DNA from: Oricola indica
GTDB taxonomy: Bacteria > Pseudomonadota > Alphaproteobacteria > Rhizobiales > Rhizobiaceae
DNA length: 64,000 nucleotides
Direction: 5' to 3'
Assembly: GCF_019966595.1 (NCBI RefSeq)
Contig: NZ_JAINFJ010000004.1
Location: 1 to 64,000, forward strand
A model generated the notes under the pieces. It searched no databases, was not told the origin of the DNA, and saw only the letters and a list, made by a program, of their open reading frames with translations. This document shows, piece by piece, positions 26,756 through 36,390 of this stretch. How positions within the stretch are numbered: the first letter of the stretch is position 1; every line of letters starts with the position of its first letter. The position numbers were made by a program, and so were the translations under genes.

Positions 26756-27760
26756 CTACCGGCTCATCGCCTCGAGCCACTCATCGACCCAGCCCTTGCG
26801 GTTCTCGGCGACTTCCTCCGGCGAAAAAAGCAGTGCCTGCGCCGGCTCCACCAGCTTGCCGAAGGCCTCATCCAGCGGTTCGGAGGTCGGCGCGGCGGGC
26901 AGCATCCAGTTCGTTTCGGGAATGACATCCTGAAACGCGGGGCTGATCATGAATTTGAGGAATTCGGCGGCGAGCGGATTGTCCGCCCCCTTCTTGGTCT
27001 GTCCGGCGACCTCGATCTGCAGGTAATGACCTTCGGAGAAGGCCGCCGCCCGATAGCGGTCCGTTTCCTCGGCGATCATGTGATAGGCCGGCGACGTGGT
27101 GTAGGAGAAAACCATGGGGGCTTCGCCCGACGTGAACAGGCCGTAGGATTCCGACCAGCCCGGCGTCACGGTCAGCACGCTTTCCTTCAGCTTCTCATAG
27201 GCTGCCGGGGCGTCGTCGCCATAGAGCTTCCTGATCCACAGCATCAGGCCAAGGCCCGGCGTGGACGTCCGCGGATCCTGAACGACGATCTTGCCGTAAT
27301 CGCCCGAAAGGAACTCTTCCATGCTTTCCGGTGGCTCCGCGATGGCCTGCGTGTCGTAGATGACGGCGAAATAGCTGTAGTCGAACGGGACGAAGGTGTC
27401 GTCGGTCCAGCCGCCCGGAACGGTGACGGCCTGCGTATCGATGCCATGCGGGGCGAAAAATCCGCTCTCCCGGGCTTCGGCGGTGAGATTGGTGTCGAGT
27501 CCGAGTACGATATCGGCATCCGTGCTGCCGCCCTCAAGCCGCAACCGGTTCAAAAGGGCGACGCCATCGGCGACCGAGACGAATTCGACGTCGCAACCGC
27601 ATTGCGCCTCGAAGGCGGTCTCGATTTTCGGGCCCGGTCCCCATTCGGCGGTAAAGCTCTCATAGGTATAGACCGTCAGCGTTCCTTCGGCCTGCGAAGG
27701 AAAGACGGTTGCCGCGAGCGACGCCGCGGCGGCGAGAATGATCGATGTTCTGTGCATCAC
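26756..27760 (-). CDS. thiB: Thiamine ABC transporter substrate-binding protein ThiB
   Basis: A 334-residue periplasmic binding protein. The signal peptide covers about residues 1-24 ([18 protein letters not shown]), and the mature start is [18 protein letters not shown]. Family blocks include [25 protein letters not shown] and [18 protein letters not shown]. It captures thiamine or its phosphates in the periplasm and delivers them to ThiP/ThiQ. Two cysteines (QCGCD) near residue 55 are within three residues of each other. It is the first gene behind a TPP riboswitch, which ties its expression to thiamine status. Confidence 0.95.
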   Translation of the reverse strand: MMHRTSIILAAAASLAATVFPSQAEGTLTVYTYESFTAEWGPGPKIETAFEAQCGCDVEFVSVADGVALLNRLRLEGGSTDADIVLGLDTNLTAEARESGFFAPHGIDTQAVTVPGGWTDDTFVPFDYSYFAVIYDTQAIAEPPESMEEFLSGDYGKIVVQDPRTSTPGLGLMLWIRKLYGDDAPAAYEKLKESVLTVTPGWSESYGLFTSGEAPMVFSYTTSPAYHMIAEETDRYRAAAFSEGHYLQIEVAGQTKKGADNPLAAEFLKFMISPAFQDVIPETNWMLPAAPTSEPLDEAFGKLVEPAQALLFSPEEVAENRKGWVDEWLEAMSR

Positions 27761-27823
27761 GCACCTCCTTGGTTCGAATGGGGATCGAGGCGCGTTGTCC
27801 GTCTATGCGGATAGAGGCGTCTA

Positions 27824-27905
27824 ATCCCTACGCCGGTGCAAACCGGATCAGGTTCGACGGGTTGGCTTTCGCCTCTCAGCTGCCGTGGCAGCACCCCGTT
27901 AGAGC
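27824..27905 (-). promoter_or_regulatory. TPP riboswitch (THI element) controlling thiBPQ
   Basis: Read on the minus strand, the conserved parts occur in order: ACGGGGTGC, the CTGAGA box, ACCCGTCGAACCTGATC, then CACCGGCGTAGGGA. They fold as the two-arm TPP aptamer. It lies about 65 bases upstream of the thiB start and should lower expression when TPP is plentiful. Confidence 0.95.
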
Positions 27906-27996
27906 GAGGCCTTTGTAGAATGCGAACCGCCGGCCTTCAAGAGGCAAACACCGATTGCCGCTTGGCGGTTCCGCAAAGCTTGGGTAGTGCTTGGCC

Positions 27997-28668
27997 ATGA
28001 CCAGACGATCTTCGAACCGTTTCGCCATCCTGCTCGACGGCCGACTGCGCCCGACCGCCAGGCTGCGCGCACAGCTGGAAGGCTGCCGTGTTCTCGCGGC
28101 CGATGGCGGCATCCGTCACGCGGAAAGCCTCGGGCTGACGCCGGAAATGTGGCTGGGCGATTTCGATTCGGTCGATGACGACCTCAGCGCACGCCATGCC
28201 GGCGTGCCACGCGATTCCCATCCCGCCGAAAAGGCCGTGTCCGATGGCAATATCGCGATTCGCCATGCGCTAGATCAGGGCGCGCGCGAAATCGTCGTCG
28301 TCGGCGCGCTGGGCGGCGAACGCAGCGATCACGCCTTCTTCAACCTCGCGATCGCAACCGCGCTGGCCCTGCAAGAGCCGGATCTGACCATCATGCTGAC
28401 ATCGGGCGACGAGGAGGCAATCCCGCTGAAGCCCGGACAATCGCTTTTTCCCGACTGGCCGCATGGAACCCTTTTCTCGGTTGTGGGTTTCACGTTCATG
28501 GCGGGATTGACGGTCAAAAGCGCGAAATGGCCTTTGGATAGCGTTAACGTTCCATTCGGATCGACTTGGACGCTTTCCAATGTTTCTGGCGACGACTTGG
28601 AAATTCTGCTATCGGAAGGCAGTGCTGCGGCGATCGGTCGGTTTGACAATTCGCTGGTTCAGATGTGA
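27997..28668 (+). CDS. Thiamine pyrophosphokinase
   Basis: A 223-residue enzyme converting thiamine and ATP to TPP. The N-terminal catalytic domain has CRVLAADGGIRHAESLG and the acidic motif WLGDFDSVDDDL, followed by KAVSDGNIAIRHAL and VVGALGGERSDHAFFNL. The C-terminal beta domain (SVVGFTFMAGLTVKSAKW) matches the thiamine-binding part. It is divergent from thiBPQ, so uptake and activation sit side by side, but the riboswitch is on the other transcript. The ATG at 27997 is used; an upstream TTG is possible. A CRP-type palindrome overlaps its stop codon. Confidence 0.93.
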   Translation: MTRRSSNRFAILLDGRLRPTARLRAQLEGCRVLAADGGIRHAESLGLTPEMWLGDFDSVDDDLSARHAGVPRDSHPAEKAVSDGNIAIRHALDQGAREIVVVGALGGERSDHAFFNLAIATALALQEPDLTIMLTSGDEEAIPLKPGQSLFPDWPHGTLFSVVGFTFMAGLTVKSAKWPLDSVNVPFGSTWTLSNVSGDDLEILLSEGSAAAIGRFDNSLVQM

Positions 28669-28679
28669 CATTTGTCACA
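28664..28679. promoter_or_regulatory. Perfect CRP/FNR-type palindrome
   Basis: TGTGA-CATTTG-TCACA matches the CRP consensus TGTGA-N6-TCACA at all ten positions, with TGTGACA/TGTCACA arms. It lies 54 bases before the lipoprotein ATG at 28733 and overlaps the stop of the upstream gene. Confidence 0.5.
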
Positions 28680-28732
28680 CTAAAGCTGTTTTCGACTGGC
28701 TATCGTATGGCGGGAAAAAAGGAGATCGCCCA

Positions 28733-28987
28733 ATGAAAGTTGCAAAATCCATTGCCGTGCTCGCGGTTATCGGTTCACTCGCTGGCTGCACCACGGCCGA
28801 ACAGACCGCCACCGGCGGTGCCCTGATCGGCGGCGCAATCGGCGCTGCAACCACCGGCAAGATCGGCGGAGCCGCGATCGGCGCCTTCATCGGCGGCGTT
28901 GGTGGTTACCTGCTCGGCCGCTCGTCCAACGGCCAGTGCCGTTACCAGCGTCCGGATGGTTCGGTCTTCATCGCGGCTTGCCCGTAA
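28733..28987 (+). CDS. Glycine-zipper small lipoprotein
   Basis: An 84-residue protein with a signal sequence ending in the lipobox IGSLAGC (Cys19). A glycine-zipper region follows (GGALIGGAIGAA, GGAAIGAFIGGVGGYLLG) and a short C-terminal part with two cysteines (NGQCRYQRPDG, IAACP). Such proteins resemble outer membrane lipoproteins of the OsmB/17 kDa antigen type; the exact role is unknown. The ATG has AAGGAG about nine bases upstream. It is monocistronic between a CRP-type palindrome and a strong terminator. Confidence 0.85.
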   Translation: MKVAKSIAVLAVIGSLAGCTTAEQTATGGALIGGAIGAATTGKIGGAAIGAFIGGVGGYLLGRSSNGQCRYQRPDGSVFIAACP

Positions 28988-29008
28988 GACCTGGCCTGAC
29001 CTCAGTCT

Positions 29009-29053
29009 GAAGCCGTGGCGCGTCATTGCACGCGCCACGGCTTCTGCTTTTTT
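29009..29053 (+). terminator. Strong terminator after glycine-zipper lipoprotein
   Basis: The 14-base stem GAAGCCGTGGCGCG pairs perfectly with CGCGCCACGGCTTC across an eight-base loop. TGCTTTTTT follows, 22 bases past the stop codon. Confidence 0.92.
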
Positions 29054-29112
29054 GACACCCTTGATTTTTACCGCTGCCCGTCCGAGAAGGCGCAAGCTCC
29101 AACGGGTTGACG

Positions 29113-30945
29113 ATGGCCATTTCCCCTCCGCTTCTGCGCGCTGAAAACCTGACACTGACCTTCGGCGGCGCGCCGCTTTTTTCCGAGATCTCGTTTTCGG
29201 TTCATGCCGGCGACCGCCTCGCGCTGGTTGGCCGCAACGGGTCCGGCAAATCGACTTTGCTGAAGATCGCCGCCGGGCTTTTTGACGCGACGAGCGGCGA
29301 TGTGGTCACCGAGAAAAACGCCACGATTCGCTACCTGCCGCAGGATCCGGACCTTTCCGGGTTCCCGACCGTGGGCGATTATGCGCGCGCCGAACTCGGC
29401 CCGCTCGACGACCCGTTCCGCGTCGATTACCTGCTCGGCGAATTGGGGCTCGATGCAGACCGCTCGCCCGAAGCGATGTCCGGCGGGGAGATGCGCCGCG
29501 CGGCGCTTGCCCGCACACTGGCGCCGGAGCCCGACATCCTGTTTCTGGACGAGCCGACGAACCATCTGGACCTGCCGGCGATCGAATGGCTGGAAGACGA
29601 ACTCGGCCGGTCGCGGTCCGCGATCGTGCTGATTTCGCACGACCGCCGCTTCCTCGAAAAACTGTCTCGCAAGACGCTTTGGCTCGATCGCGGGACACTT
29701 CGCGAGAACGGCGCGGGCTTTGCCGCCTTCGAGGACTGGCGCGACAAGGTCTACGAGGAGGAAGAGCGCGAGCACCACAAGCTCGGCCGCAAGATCGTGC
29801 GCGAGGAACACTGGGTCACGCATGGCGTTTCCGGCCGCCGCAAGCGCAACATGCGCCGGCTGGGCGAACTGTCGGACTTGCGCAAATCATTTCGCGAGCA
29901 CCAGTCGCCCGAGGGGACGGCCAAGCTCGCGGCGTCCGAGACTCGGGAAAGCGGCAAGCTGGTCATCGAAGCGAAGGATATCTCGAAGGCATTTGGCGAG
30001 AAGTCGCTCGTCCGCGATTTTTCGTTGCGCGTCCATCGCGGCGACCGCATCGGTCTCATCGGCCCGAACGGTGCGGGGAAGACCACGCTGGTCAACCTGC
30101 TGACGGGCGACCTGAAGCCGGACACGGGGACCGTGCGCCATGGCGCCAATCTGGACATGGCCGTCCTCGACCAGCGCCGCGACGCGCTCGATCCGAACGA
30201 ATCGCTGGAGCATTTCCTGACCGACGGACGCGGCCAATCGCTCATCGTCAATGGCGAGCAGAAACACGTCGTCTCCTACATGAAGGACTTCCTGTTCAAG
30301 CCGGAACAGGCGCGCACGCCGGTTCGCGAACTGTCCGGCGGCGAAAAGGCGCGTCTCATTCTCGCCCGCACGCTGGCCCGGCCGGCCAACCTGCTGATCC
30401 TCGACGAGCCGACCAACGATCTCGACATGGAGACGCTGGATCTCCTGCAGGAACTGGTTTCGGGCTTTCCCGGTACCGTCCTGCTAGTCAGCCATGACCG
30501 CGATTTCCTCGACCGCACGGTCAACGCGGTTATCGCGCCCGACGACACCCGCCCCGGCGAAGGCCGCTGGATCGCCTATGCCGGCGGCTATTCCGACATG
30601 CTCGCCCAAAAGGGCGAAACCGCACGGTCACAGAAAACCAAGGCAAAACCGGCAGCATCGAAAGCGCCGGCCGCGCCTGCGGCAAAGCCGTCTCAACCCG
30701 CCAAGGGCAAACTGTCCTACAAGCAGAAATACGCGCTGGAAACGCTGCCGGCCGAGATCGAGAAACTGAGCGGCGAAATTGAAGACCTCGAGGCGAACCT
30801 TGCCGATCCCAAGCTGTTTTCGAGCGATGCGGCCGCGTTCAACCGGATCGCCGCCGATCTCGAAGCAAAGCGCGAACGCCATTCCGCCCTCGAGGAACAA
30901 TGGCTCGAACTGGAAATGCTTCGCGAGGAAGTCGAAGGCAGCTAG
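29113..30945 (+). CDS. ABC-F family ATPase (Uup-like)
   Basis: A protein of about 610 residues with two ABC ATPase domains and no membrane spans. Domain 1: Walker A GRNGSGKST, signature MSGGEMRRAALART, Walker B ILFLDEPTNHLD. Domain 2: GPNGAGKTT, LSGGEKARLILART, LLILDEPTNDLD. An Ala/Pro/Lys-rich linker leads to a C-terminal coiled coil (about residues 535-608), as in Uup. ABC-F proteins act on the ribosome. Uup affects branched DNA and ribosome assembly in E. coli, so the precise role here is open. The ATG at 29113 is preferred over a TTG six bases earlier. Confidence 0.92.
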   Translation: MAISPPLLRAENLTLTFGGAPLFSEISFSVHAGDRLALVGRNGSGKSTLLKIAAGLFDATSGDVVTEKNATIRYLPQDPDLSGFPTVGDYARAELGPLDDPFRVDYLLGELGLDADRSPEAMSGGEMRRAALARTLAPEPDILFLDEPTNHLDLPAIEWLEDELGRSRSAIVLISHDRRFLEKLSRKTLWLDRGTLRENGAGFAAFEDWRDKVYEEEEREHHKLGRKIVREEHWVTHGVSGRRKRNMRRLGELSDLRKSFREHQSPEGTAKLAASETRESGKLVIEAKDISKAFGEKSLVRDFSLRVHRGDRIGLIGPNGAGKTTLVNLLTGDLKPDTGTVRHGANLDMAVLDQRRDALDPNESLEHFLTDGRGQSLIVNGEQKHVVSYMKDFLFKPEQARTPVRELSGGEKARLILARTLARPANLLILDEPTNDLDMETLDLLQELVSGFPGTVLLVSHDRDFLDRTVNAVIAPDDTRPGEGRWIAYAGGYSDMLAQKGETARSQKTKAKPAASKAPAAPAAKPSQPAKGKLSYKQKYALETLPAEIEKLSGEIEDLEANLADPKLFSSDAAAFNRIAADLEAKRERHSALEEQWLELEMLREEVEGS

Positions 30946-30948
30946 AGG

Positions 30949-31281
30949 CTAAGCAATCGGCCCGCAGCGATGCCAACGTTCTTCAGGCTGTGGCGATCCC
31001 TCGATGATGCGCTCCAGCACCAGATCCTCATCGTGGAAAATGCGGATCCGCACATCGTGTCCCGACTCCGGATCCTCCGCCGGACCGACATAACGAAATA
31101 TGTGGTCCTTGTATTCGCCGATAACCTTGGCGCCGGACGGAATACTCGCGGTTCCTTCATGAACGCTCAGCATGCGGCCGTCGTCGGAACACCAGTTCCC
31201 GTCGATTTCATGCGCGCGCGCGGGTGCTGCGAAAAGCAAAAGTGCGGGCAGGATCAGCGCGCGTCGTTGCATGGTCTTCAT
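30949..31281 (-). CDS. Small secreted protein of unknown function
   Basis: A 110-residue protein with a signal peptide (RRALILPALLLFAAPARA, likely cleaved after ARA). The mature part of about 87 residues starts HEIDGNWCSDDGRML and ends ERWHRCGPIA, with one cysteine near each end, suggesting a periplasmic disulfide. The pattern hints at a small beta domain, but I recognise no family. Starts at 31281 or 31272 are both plausible. It converges with the ABC-F gene three bases away and lies downstream of phbB on the same strand. Confidence 0.75.
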   Translation of the reverse strand: MKTMQRRALILPALLLFAAPARAHEIDGNWCSDDGRMLSVHEGTASIPSGAKVIGEYKDHIFRYVGPAEDPESGHDVRIRIFHDEDLVLERIIEGSPQPEERWHRCGPIA

Positions 31282-31427
31282 GTCTTCGGAACGTCTTCTG
31301 CGAGCCCCGCCATGGTGACTCGCCCGTCCTCTCATTGATGGAAAGACCGGCATTTTCATGCCGGTCATTACAAAAAGTTTCTGTGGTCCGCGAGCCATAT
31401 AAAGCCGGCTCACGGCGCTCGTTTCGA

Positions 31428-32153
31428 TCAGGAGAAGAACTGCCCCCCATTGGCCGAAATGGTCGATCCGGTGATGAACCCGGCATCGTCCGAAGCCAGG
31501 AACACGACGCAGCGCGCGATCTCCTCCGGCTCGCCCAGCCGGCCGACCGGGATTTGCGGCAGGATGCGCGACTTCAGCACTTCCTCGTCGATGGCGCGGA
31601 CCATCTCGGTGCCGATATAGCCCGGGCAGACAGCGTTGACCGTGATGCCGGCCCGTGCGCCTTCCTGCGCGAGCGCGCGTGTGAAGCCGATATCGCCCGC
31701 TTTCGCCGCCGAATAGTTGACCTGGCCGGCCTGGCCCTTTTGGCCGTTGATCGACGAAATGTTGATGACGCGGCCGAACTTGCGATCCCGCATGCCCGAC
31801 CAGACAGGATGCGTCATGTTGAACAGGCCCGACAGGTTCGTGTTGATCACCGCGTCCCAGTTTTCCTTGCTCATCTTGTGGAACATGGAATCGCGGGTGA
31901 TGCCGGCATTGTTGACCAGCACCTCCACCGGACCGAGATCCGCCTCCACCTTGGCGATACCCTCGACGCAAGCGTCGTAGTCGGCGACCGACCATTTGTA
32001 GACCGGAATGCCCGTTTCCGCCTTGAATTTCTCGGCGGCCTCGTCATTGCCCGCATAGTTGGCGGCAACGGTATACCCGGCCTCCTTCAGGGCGATGGAA
32101 ATGGCGGCGCCAATGCCGCGCGATCCGCCGGTGACGATTGCTGTTTTGCTCAT
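31428..32153 (-). CDS. phbB: Acetoacetyl-CoA reductase
   Basis: A 241-residue short-chain dehydrogenase. The NADPH-binding motif is TGGSRGIG (8-15), NNAG lies at 81-84, the catalytic Ser is in INISSINGQ (about 133-134), and Tyr147/Lys151 form YSAAK. It reduces acetoacetyl-CoA to (R)-3-hydroxybutyryl-CoA, the second step of polyhydroxybutyrate synthesis. GGGAGGA precedes the ATG at 32153. It follows phbA by 73 bases on the same strand and has the length usual for PhbB, which with the context separates it from generic FabG. Confidence 0.95.
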   Translation of the reverse strand: MSKTAIVTGGSRGIGAAISIALKEAGYTVAANYAGNDEAAEKFKAETGIPVYKWSVADYDACVEGIAKVEADLGPVEVLVNNAGITRDSMFHKMSKENWDAVINTNLSGLFNMTHPVWSGMRDRKFGRVINISSINGQKGQAGQVNYSAAKAGDIGFTRALAQEGARAGITVNAVCPGYIGTEMVRAIDEEVLKSRILPQIPVGRLGEPEEIARCVVFLASDDAGFITGSTISANGGQFFS

Positions 32154-32226
32154 GAAAAGTCCTCCCTTGAAATCGCGGGCGGAGGCGTGCCTCCGCCCGA
32201 AGTCCGTTAATGTTCGAAAATGCCGA

Positions 32227-33402
32227 TCACATGCGCTCGATGCACATGGCGACGCCCATGCCGCCACCGATGCAAAGCGTGGCAAGGCCCTTGCTCGCGC
32301 CGCTGCGCTTCATCTCGAACAGCAGTGTGTTCAGGATGCGCGCGCCCGACGCTCCGACCGGGTGGCCGATGGCGATCGCGCCGCCATTGACGTTCACGAT
32401 GTCCGTGTTCCAGCCGAGGTCCTTGTTCACCGCGCAAGCCTGGGCGGCGAAGGCCTCGTTGGCCTCGACGAGATCGAGATCGCCGATCGACCAGCCGGCC
32501 TTTTCCAGCGCCTTGCGCGACGCCGGGATCGGGCCGGTGCCCATGATGGACGGATCGACGCCGGCGGTCGCCCAGGAGACGATACGCGCCATCGGCGTGA
32601 TGCCGCGCCGCGCCGCTTCCTCCTCGCTCATCAGAACGGTCGCCGCGCCGCCATCATTGATGCCCGACGCATTGGCCGCCGTCACCGTGCCCTCCTTGTC
32701 GAAGGCCGGACGAAGCTTGCCGACGCCGTCCAACGTTACGCCGTGCTTGATATATTCGTCGTCGGAAACGACGGTCTCGCCCTTGCGGGTCTTCACGGTG
32801 AAGGGAACGATCTCGTCCTTGAACTTGCCGGCCTTCTGCGCGGCTTCGGCCTTGTTCTGCGACGCGACAGCGAAAGCATCCTGCTCGTCGCGCGACAGCT
32901 GCCACTGCTTCGCGACGTTTTCGGCGGTGGTGCCCATGTGGTAGCCGTTGAAGGCATCCATCAGGCCGTCCTTGAGCATGGTGTCGATCATTTTCATGTC
33001 GCCCATCTTCACGCCGCCGCGCAGATGCGCGCAATGCGGCGCCATCGACATCGACTCCTGCCCGCCCGCGACGATGATGCTGGCATCGCCCGTGGCGATC
33101 TGCTGCATGCCGAGCGCGACCGCGCGCAGGCCCGACCCGCAAAGCTGGTTCAGGTTCCAGGCCGTGGTTTCCTTGGGGCAGCCCGCCGCCATCGAAGCCT
33201 GGCGAGCCGGGTTCTGGCCTTCGCCGGCCGTCAGGATCTGGCCCATGATGACTTCATCGACCTCGGACGCATCGACGCCCGCGCGCTCAAGCGCGCCGCG
33301 GATGGCGGCCGCGCCGAGTTCATGCGCCGGGACATTGGCAAACGCGCCGTTGAACGATCCGACCGGCGTACGCGCCGCACTTGCAATAACCACTGATGTC
33401 AT
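32227..33402 (-). CDS. phbA: Acetyl-CoA acetyltransferase (beta-ketothiolase)
   Basis: A 391-residue thiolase. The acyl-accepting Cys88 is in [11 protein letters not shown], the base His347 in [10 protein letters not shown] and the second catalytic Cys377 in TLCIGGGMG. It condenses two acetyl-CoA to acetoacetyl-CoA, the first step toward polyhydroxybutyrate. It is upstream of phbB in the same transcript and divergent from phaR, with a 238-base gap between them. This gene order is the standard rhizobial PHB locus; the synthase gene phbC is not in the window. Confidence 0.95.
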   Translation of the reverse strand: MTSVVIASAARTPVGSFNGAFANVPAHELGAAAIRGALERAGVDASEVDEVIMGQILTAGEGQNPARQASMAAGCPKETTAWNLNQLCGSGLRAVALGMQQIATGDASIIVAGGQESMSMAPHCAHLRGGVKMGDMKMIDTMLKDGLMDAFNGYHMGTTAENVAKQWQLSRDEQDAFAVASQNKAEAAQKAGKFKDEIVPFTVKTRKGETVVSDDEYIKHGVTLDGVGKLRPAFDKEGTVTAANASGINDGGAATVLMSEEEAARRGITPMARIVSWATAGVDPSIMGTGPIPASRKALEKAGWSIGDLDLVEANEAFAAQACAVNKDLGWNTDIVNVNGGAIAIGHPVGASGARILNTLLFEMKRSGASKGLATLCIGGGMGVAMCIERM

Positions 33403-33640
33403 AAGGGAACTCCTCGTTAATTGTCCGGACTCACGCCAGACCGTACGGATATCTTATAGCCTCGCGAGCAACACTCAATGCCGCCTTTATAAATCCAACC
33501 CGTCGGGCGCTAGATAGCACTTGTTCCTACGCCTTTGGCTGCACTGCAACAAAACGCTTTGATATGAGCCGATTTTGTCACTAGTATTTCGCACATGCGG
33601 AATGCGCCGACATAAGGCGCAGCCAACGGGAGACTATGTC
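33403..33640. other. phbA-phaR divergent promoter gap
   Basis: These 238 bases must hold promoters for both phbAB (minus) and phaR (plus). A TGC-rich stretch, GGCTGCACTGCAAC (33537-33550), is a candidate PhaR or other repressor site, but I cannot match it firmly to a published operator. No ORF was seen. Confidence 0.4.
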
Positions 33641-34237
33641 ATGGCAGGAAACGGCGAGCCGACCGTTATCAAGAAGTACGCCAACCGGCGCCTCTATAAC
33701 ACCGGCACAAGCACATATGTGACGCTCGAGGACCTCGCCAAAATGGTGAAGGACGGCGAGGATTTTATCGTCAATGACGCCAAGAGCGGCGAGGACCTGA
33801 CCCACGCAGTGCTGACCCAGATCATCTTCGAGCAGGAGGGCAAGACCGGCCAGGCGATGCTGCCGGTTTCGGTGCTGCGGCAGCTCATCTCCTTTTACGG
33901 CGACCAGATGCAGATGGTTCTGCCGAGCTATCTGGAACACTCGATGGCCCTGTTTTCCAAGGAACAGGAGCGCATCCGCGAGCAGATGACGTCGATGGTC
34001 GGCAAGACGCCGATCGACATCATGGCGTCCGGCCAGCAGATGATCGAGGAACAGACGCGGCGCAACATGGAAATGTTCCGCAACGCCATGCAGATGTTCT
34101 CGCCCTTCGCGGCATCGGAAGCGGCTGGCGAAGCAACCGAGGAGGCGTCATCGGAAGAGTCCTCGCCGGACGATCTCAAATCCATGCGCGAGCAGATCGC
34201 TGCGATGCAGCGCAAGCTCGACTCGATGGACAAGTAA
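33641..34237 (+). CDS. phaR: Polyhydroxyalkanoate synthesis repressor PhaR
   Basis: A 198-residue regulator. The N-terminal DNA-binding domain starts VIKKYANRRLYNTGTSTYVTLEDLAKMV, diagnostic of PhaR. The second domain (FEQEGKTGQAMLPVSVLRQLISFYG) binds PHB. The C-terminus is an acidic linker and a short helix (MREQIAAMQRKLDSM). PhaR represses phasin and PHB genes until polymer appears. The ATG at 33641 follows GGGAG; a longer reading lacks similarity. It is divergent from phbAB. Confidence 0.95.
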   Translation: MAGNGEPTVIKKYANRRLYNTGTSTYVTLEDLAKMVKDGEDFIVNDAKSGEDLTHAVLTQIIFEQEGKTGQAMLPVSVLRQLISFYGDQMQMVLPSYLEHSMALFSKEQERIREQMTSMVGKTPIDIMASGQQMIEEQTRRNMEMFRNAMQMFSPFAASEAAGEATEEASSEESSPDDLKSMREQIAAMQRKLDSMDK

Positions 34238-34244
34238 GCCGAAA

Positions 34245-35831
34245 TTACCAACCCAGCGCGCAACCATCCTTGCGCGGGTCGGAACCACCGATCAGGAAAC
34301 CGCTTTCGCGGTCGATGACGACCGCCTGACCGCCGCCATGCGGTTTCACGGCCGCCTCGACGGGGTGGCCCATCGCCTGCAAGTCGGCCGCCAGTTCGCC
34401 GGGAATGCCGGCTTCGGCGCGGATCACGCCCTGATCGTCCCAGAACATTCGCGGATGATCGATCGCCGCCTGCGGATCCATGCCGTGATCGAGAATGTTG
34501 GACAGCACATGGGCATGGCCCATCGGCTGGAAATGTCCGCCCATCACGCCGAAGGAAATCGCCGGCAGCCCCTCCCGGGTGACCATGGCCGGAATGATGG
34601 TGTGCATCGGACGCTTGTTCGGTCCGATCGCGTTCGGGTGGGACGGATCGGCGCTGAAGCAGTTGCCGCGGTTCTGCAGCACGATCCCCGTCTCCTGCGT
34701 GACGATCTGCGCGCCGAAATCACCATAGAGCGAGTTGATGAACGAAACGGCCATGCGGTCGCGGTCGACTACGGTGATGTAGACCGTGTCCGATGTCGGA
34801 AGCTCCGGAAGGGTGAGCGAATTGTTGCGCCTGTCGGGATCGAATTGCCGTAAAAGCTCTTCGGCGAAACCCTTCCCGATCAGCGTCTCCGCCGCGACCG
34901 GCATGGTGTCCGGATCGCCGAGCCAAGCGTCACGGGCGCTGTAGGCGAGGCGCGCGGCCTCGATTTCGCGGTGATACCGGGCCGCGCTGAGCGCCGGCAG
35001 GCCGCCTGCCCCCATCAGGTCGAGAAGGTTCAGCAGGATCATCGCGACCATGCCCTGCCCGCTCGGCGGCAATTCGTGCAGATGATAACCGGAGTAAGCG
35101 ATATCCAGCGGATTGACCACGGAGGTCCTGCACGCGGCGATATCCTCCTCGGTGAGGAATCCGCCTTTCGCCTGCAATGTCGCCGCGATCTCCGCGGCGA
35201 CCGATCCGGTGTAGAATGCGTCGGCGCCCTCGCGCGCGATACGCCTCAGGACGCCAGCGAGTTCCGGCGCCCGCCGGCGCTCGCCAACTTGGGGCGTCCT
35301 GCCGTCGACCAGCAGATGCCGCCGTGCGCCGTCGTCCTTCGCGAGCGTCTCGGCACTTTTGGCCCAATCCCAGGCGACACGCGGCGCAATGGCGAAGCCT
35401 TCCTCGCCATAACGGATCGCATCGCGCAGAAGGCGGTCGAAACCAAGCGTGCCGTGCAGCGCGAGAAGCGTCTCCCAGCCGCGCACCATGCCGGGCACCG
35501 TGACAGCATGGGCGGAGTGCGGCGGGATCGTGTCGAATCCGTTGTCGGCATACCAGTCCGCGGCGGCGCCGGCGGCCGCCCGGCCCGCGCCGTCGATCCC
35601 GGTGATTTCGCCGTCCGGCCGGCAGACGATGGCGAAACAGTCGCCTCAGATCCCCGTCATCTGCGGCTCGACCACGCCAAGCGTCGCGGCGGCGGCCACG
35701 GCCGCATCGGCAGCGTTGCCGCCCTCCTTGAGAATTTCCAGCGCCGTTGCGGCGGCAAGCGGATGGGACGTCGCGACAAGACCGTTCTCGGCGAAAACCG
35801 GCGAACGGCCGGGAAGCTGGAAATTACGCAT
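34245..35831 (-). pseudogene. ggt: Gamma-glutamyltransferase gene broken by an in-frame TGA
   Basis: The minus frame from 35831 to 34245 encodes a complete gamma-glutamyltransferase of about 528 codons except for one TGA at 35646-35648. Upstream: [17 protein letters not shown] to [11 protein letters not shown]. Downstream in the same frame: GDCFAIVCRPDG, and later SDTVYITVVDRDRMAVSF, where the nucleophile threonine region is expected. The family consensus at the stop is MTGIGGDCF, so a GGA glycine codon has probably become TGA by one G-to-T change. The enzyme would transfer or hydrolyse gamma-glutamyl groups of glutathione in the periplasm, though no obvious signal peptide is seen. The downstream part has a possible internal start at 35498 but would lack the N-terminal domain. 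Sequencing error is possible. Confidence 0.85.
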
Positions 35832-35957
35832 CGATTCTCGACACTCAGGGAAAAACTGTTTGAACGAACGGGAAAACCCGAACCATGTTAGGGTCGAAGC
35901 CCGGCAGCACGCCGCGCCCTATGAAATAAACCTCAAAAACGCAAGAGAGCCCGTACC

Positions 35958-36386
35958 ATGTCAACCATACCGCTCGCCGAGGCAAACCGGATCATCGAAG
36001 CCACGCTGGCCAAGGGCCGCGAGATGGGCATCAAGCCGCTGTCGGCGGCGGTGCTTGACCCGGGCGGCCACCTGATCGCGTTTCAGCGGTCCGACAATTC
36101 GTCCTTCCTGCGGTTCGAGATCGCGGCCGGGAAAGCCTATGGCGCCCTTGCCGTCGGAGCCGGCTCGCGCTGGCTCAACGCCCAGGCGGAAACCCGGCCG
36201 CATTTTCTCGAAGGCCTGTCGAACGTCTCGGGCGGGAAGATCGTCGCCGTGCCGGGCGGTGTCCTCGTCAAGCGCGACGGCATGATCGTCGGCGCCGTCG
36301 GCGTCACCGGCGACACGTCCGACAATGACGAGGCTTGCGCCGTCGCCGGTATCGAGGCCGCCGGTTTCGAGGCCGATCCAGGCTGA
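35958..36386 (+). CDS. GlcG/HbpS family heme-binding protein
   Basis: A 142-residue protein of the GlcG/HbpS (DUF336) family. Landmarks are AVLDPGGHLIAFQRSDNS, AAGKAYGALAVG, and the glycine-rich VPGGVLVKRDGMIVGAVGVTGDTSDNDEACA. HbpS binds heme in Streptomyces; GlcG proteins accompany glycolate oxidation. No signal peptide is visible, so it is probably cytoplasmic. The gene is divergent from the broken ggt and converges with the following membrane protein with four bases between. Function is inferred only at family level. Confidence 0.88.
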   Translation: MSTIPLAEANRIIEATLAKGREMGIKPLSAAVLDPGGHLIAFQRSDNSSFLRFEIAAGKAYGALAVGAGSRWLNAQAETRPHFLEGLSNVSGGKIVAVPGGVLVKRDGMIVGAVGVTGDTSDNDEACAVAGIEAAGFEADPG

Positions 36387-36390
36387 CGGG

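Noticed and set aside
35646-35648. TGA as a selenocysteine codon in ggt
   Set aside because: The family has glycine here, no selenocysteine insertion element was seen, and a simple GGA-to-TGA change explains it.
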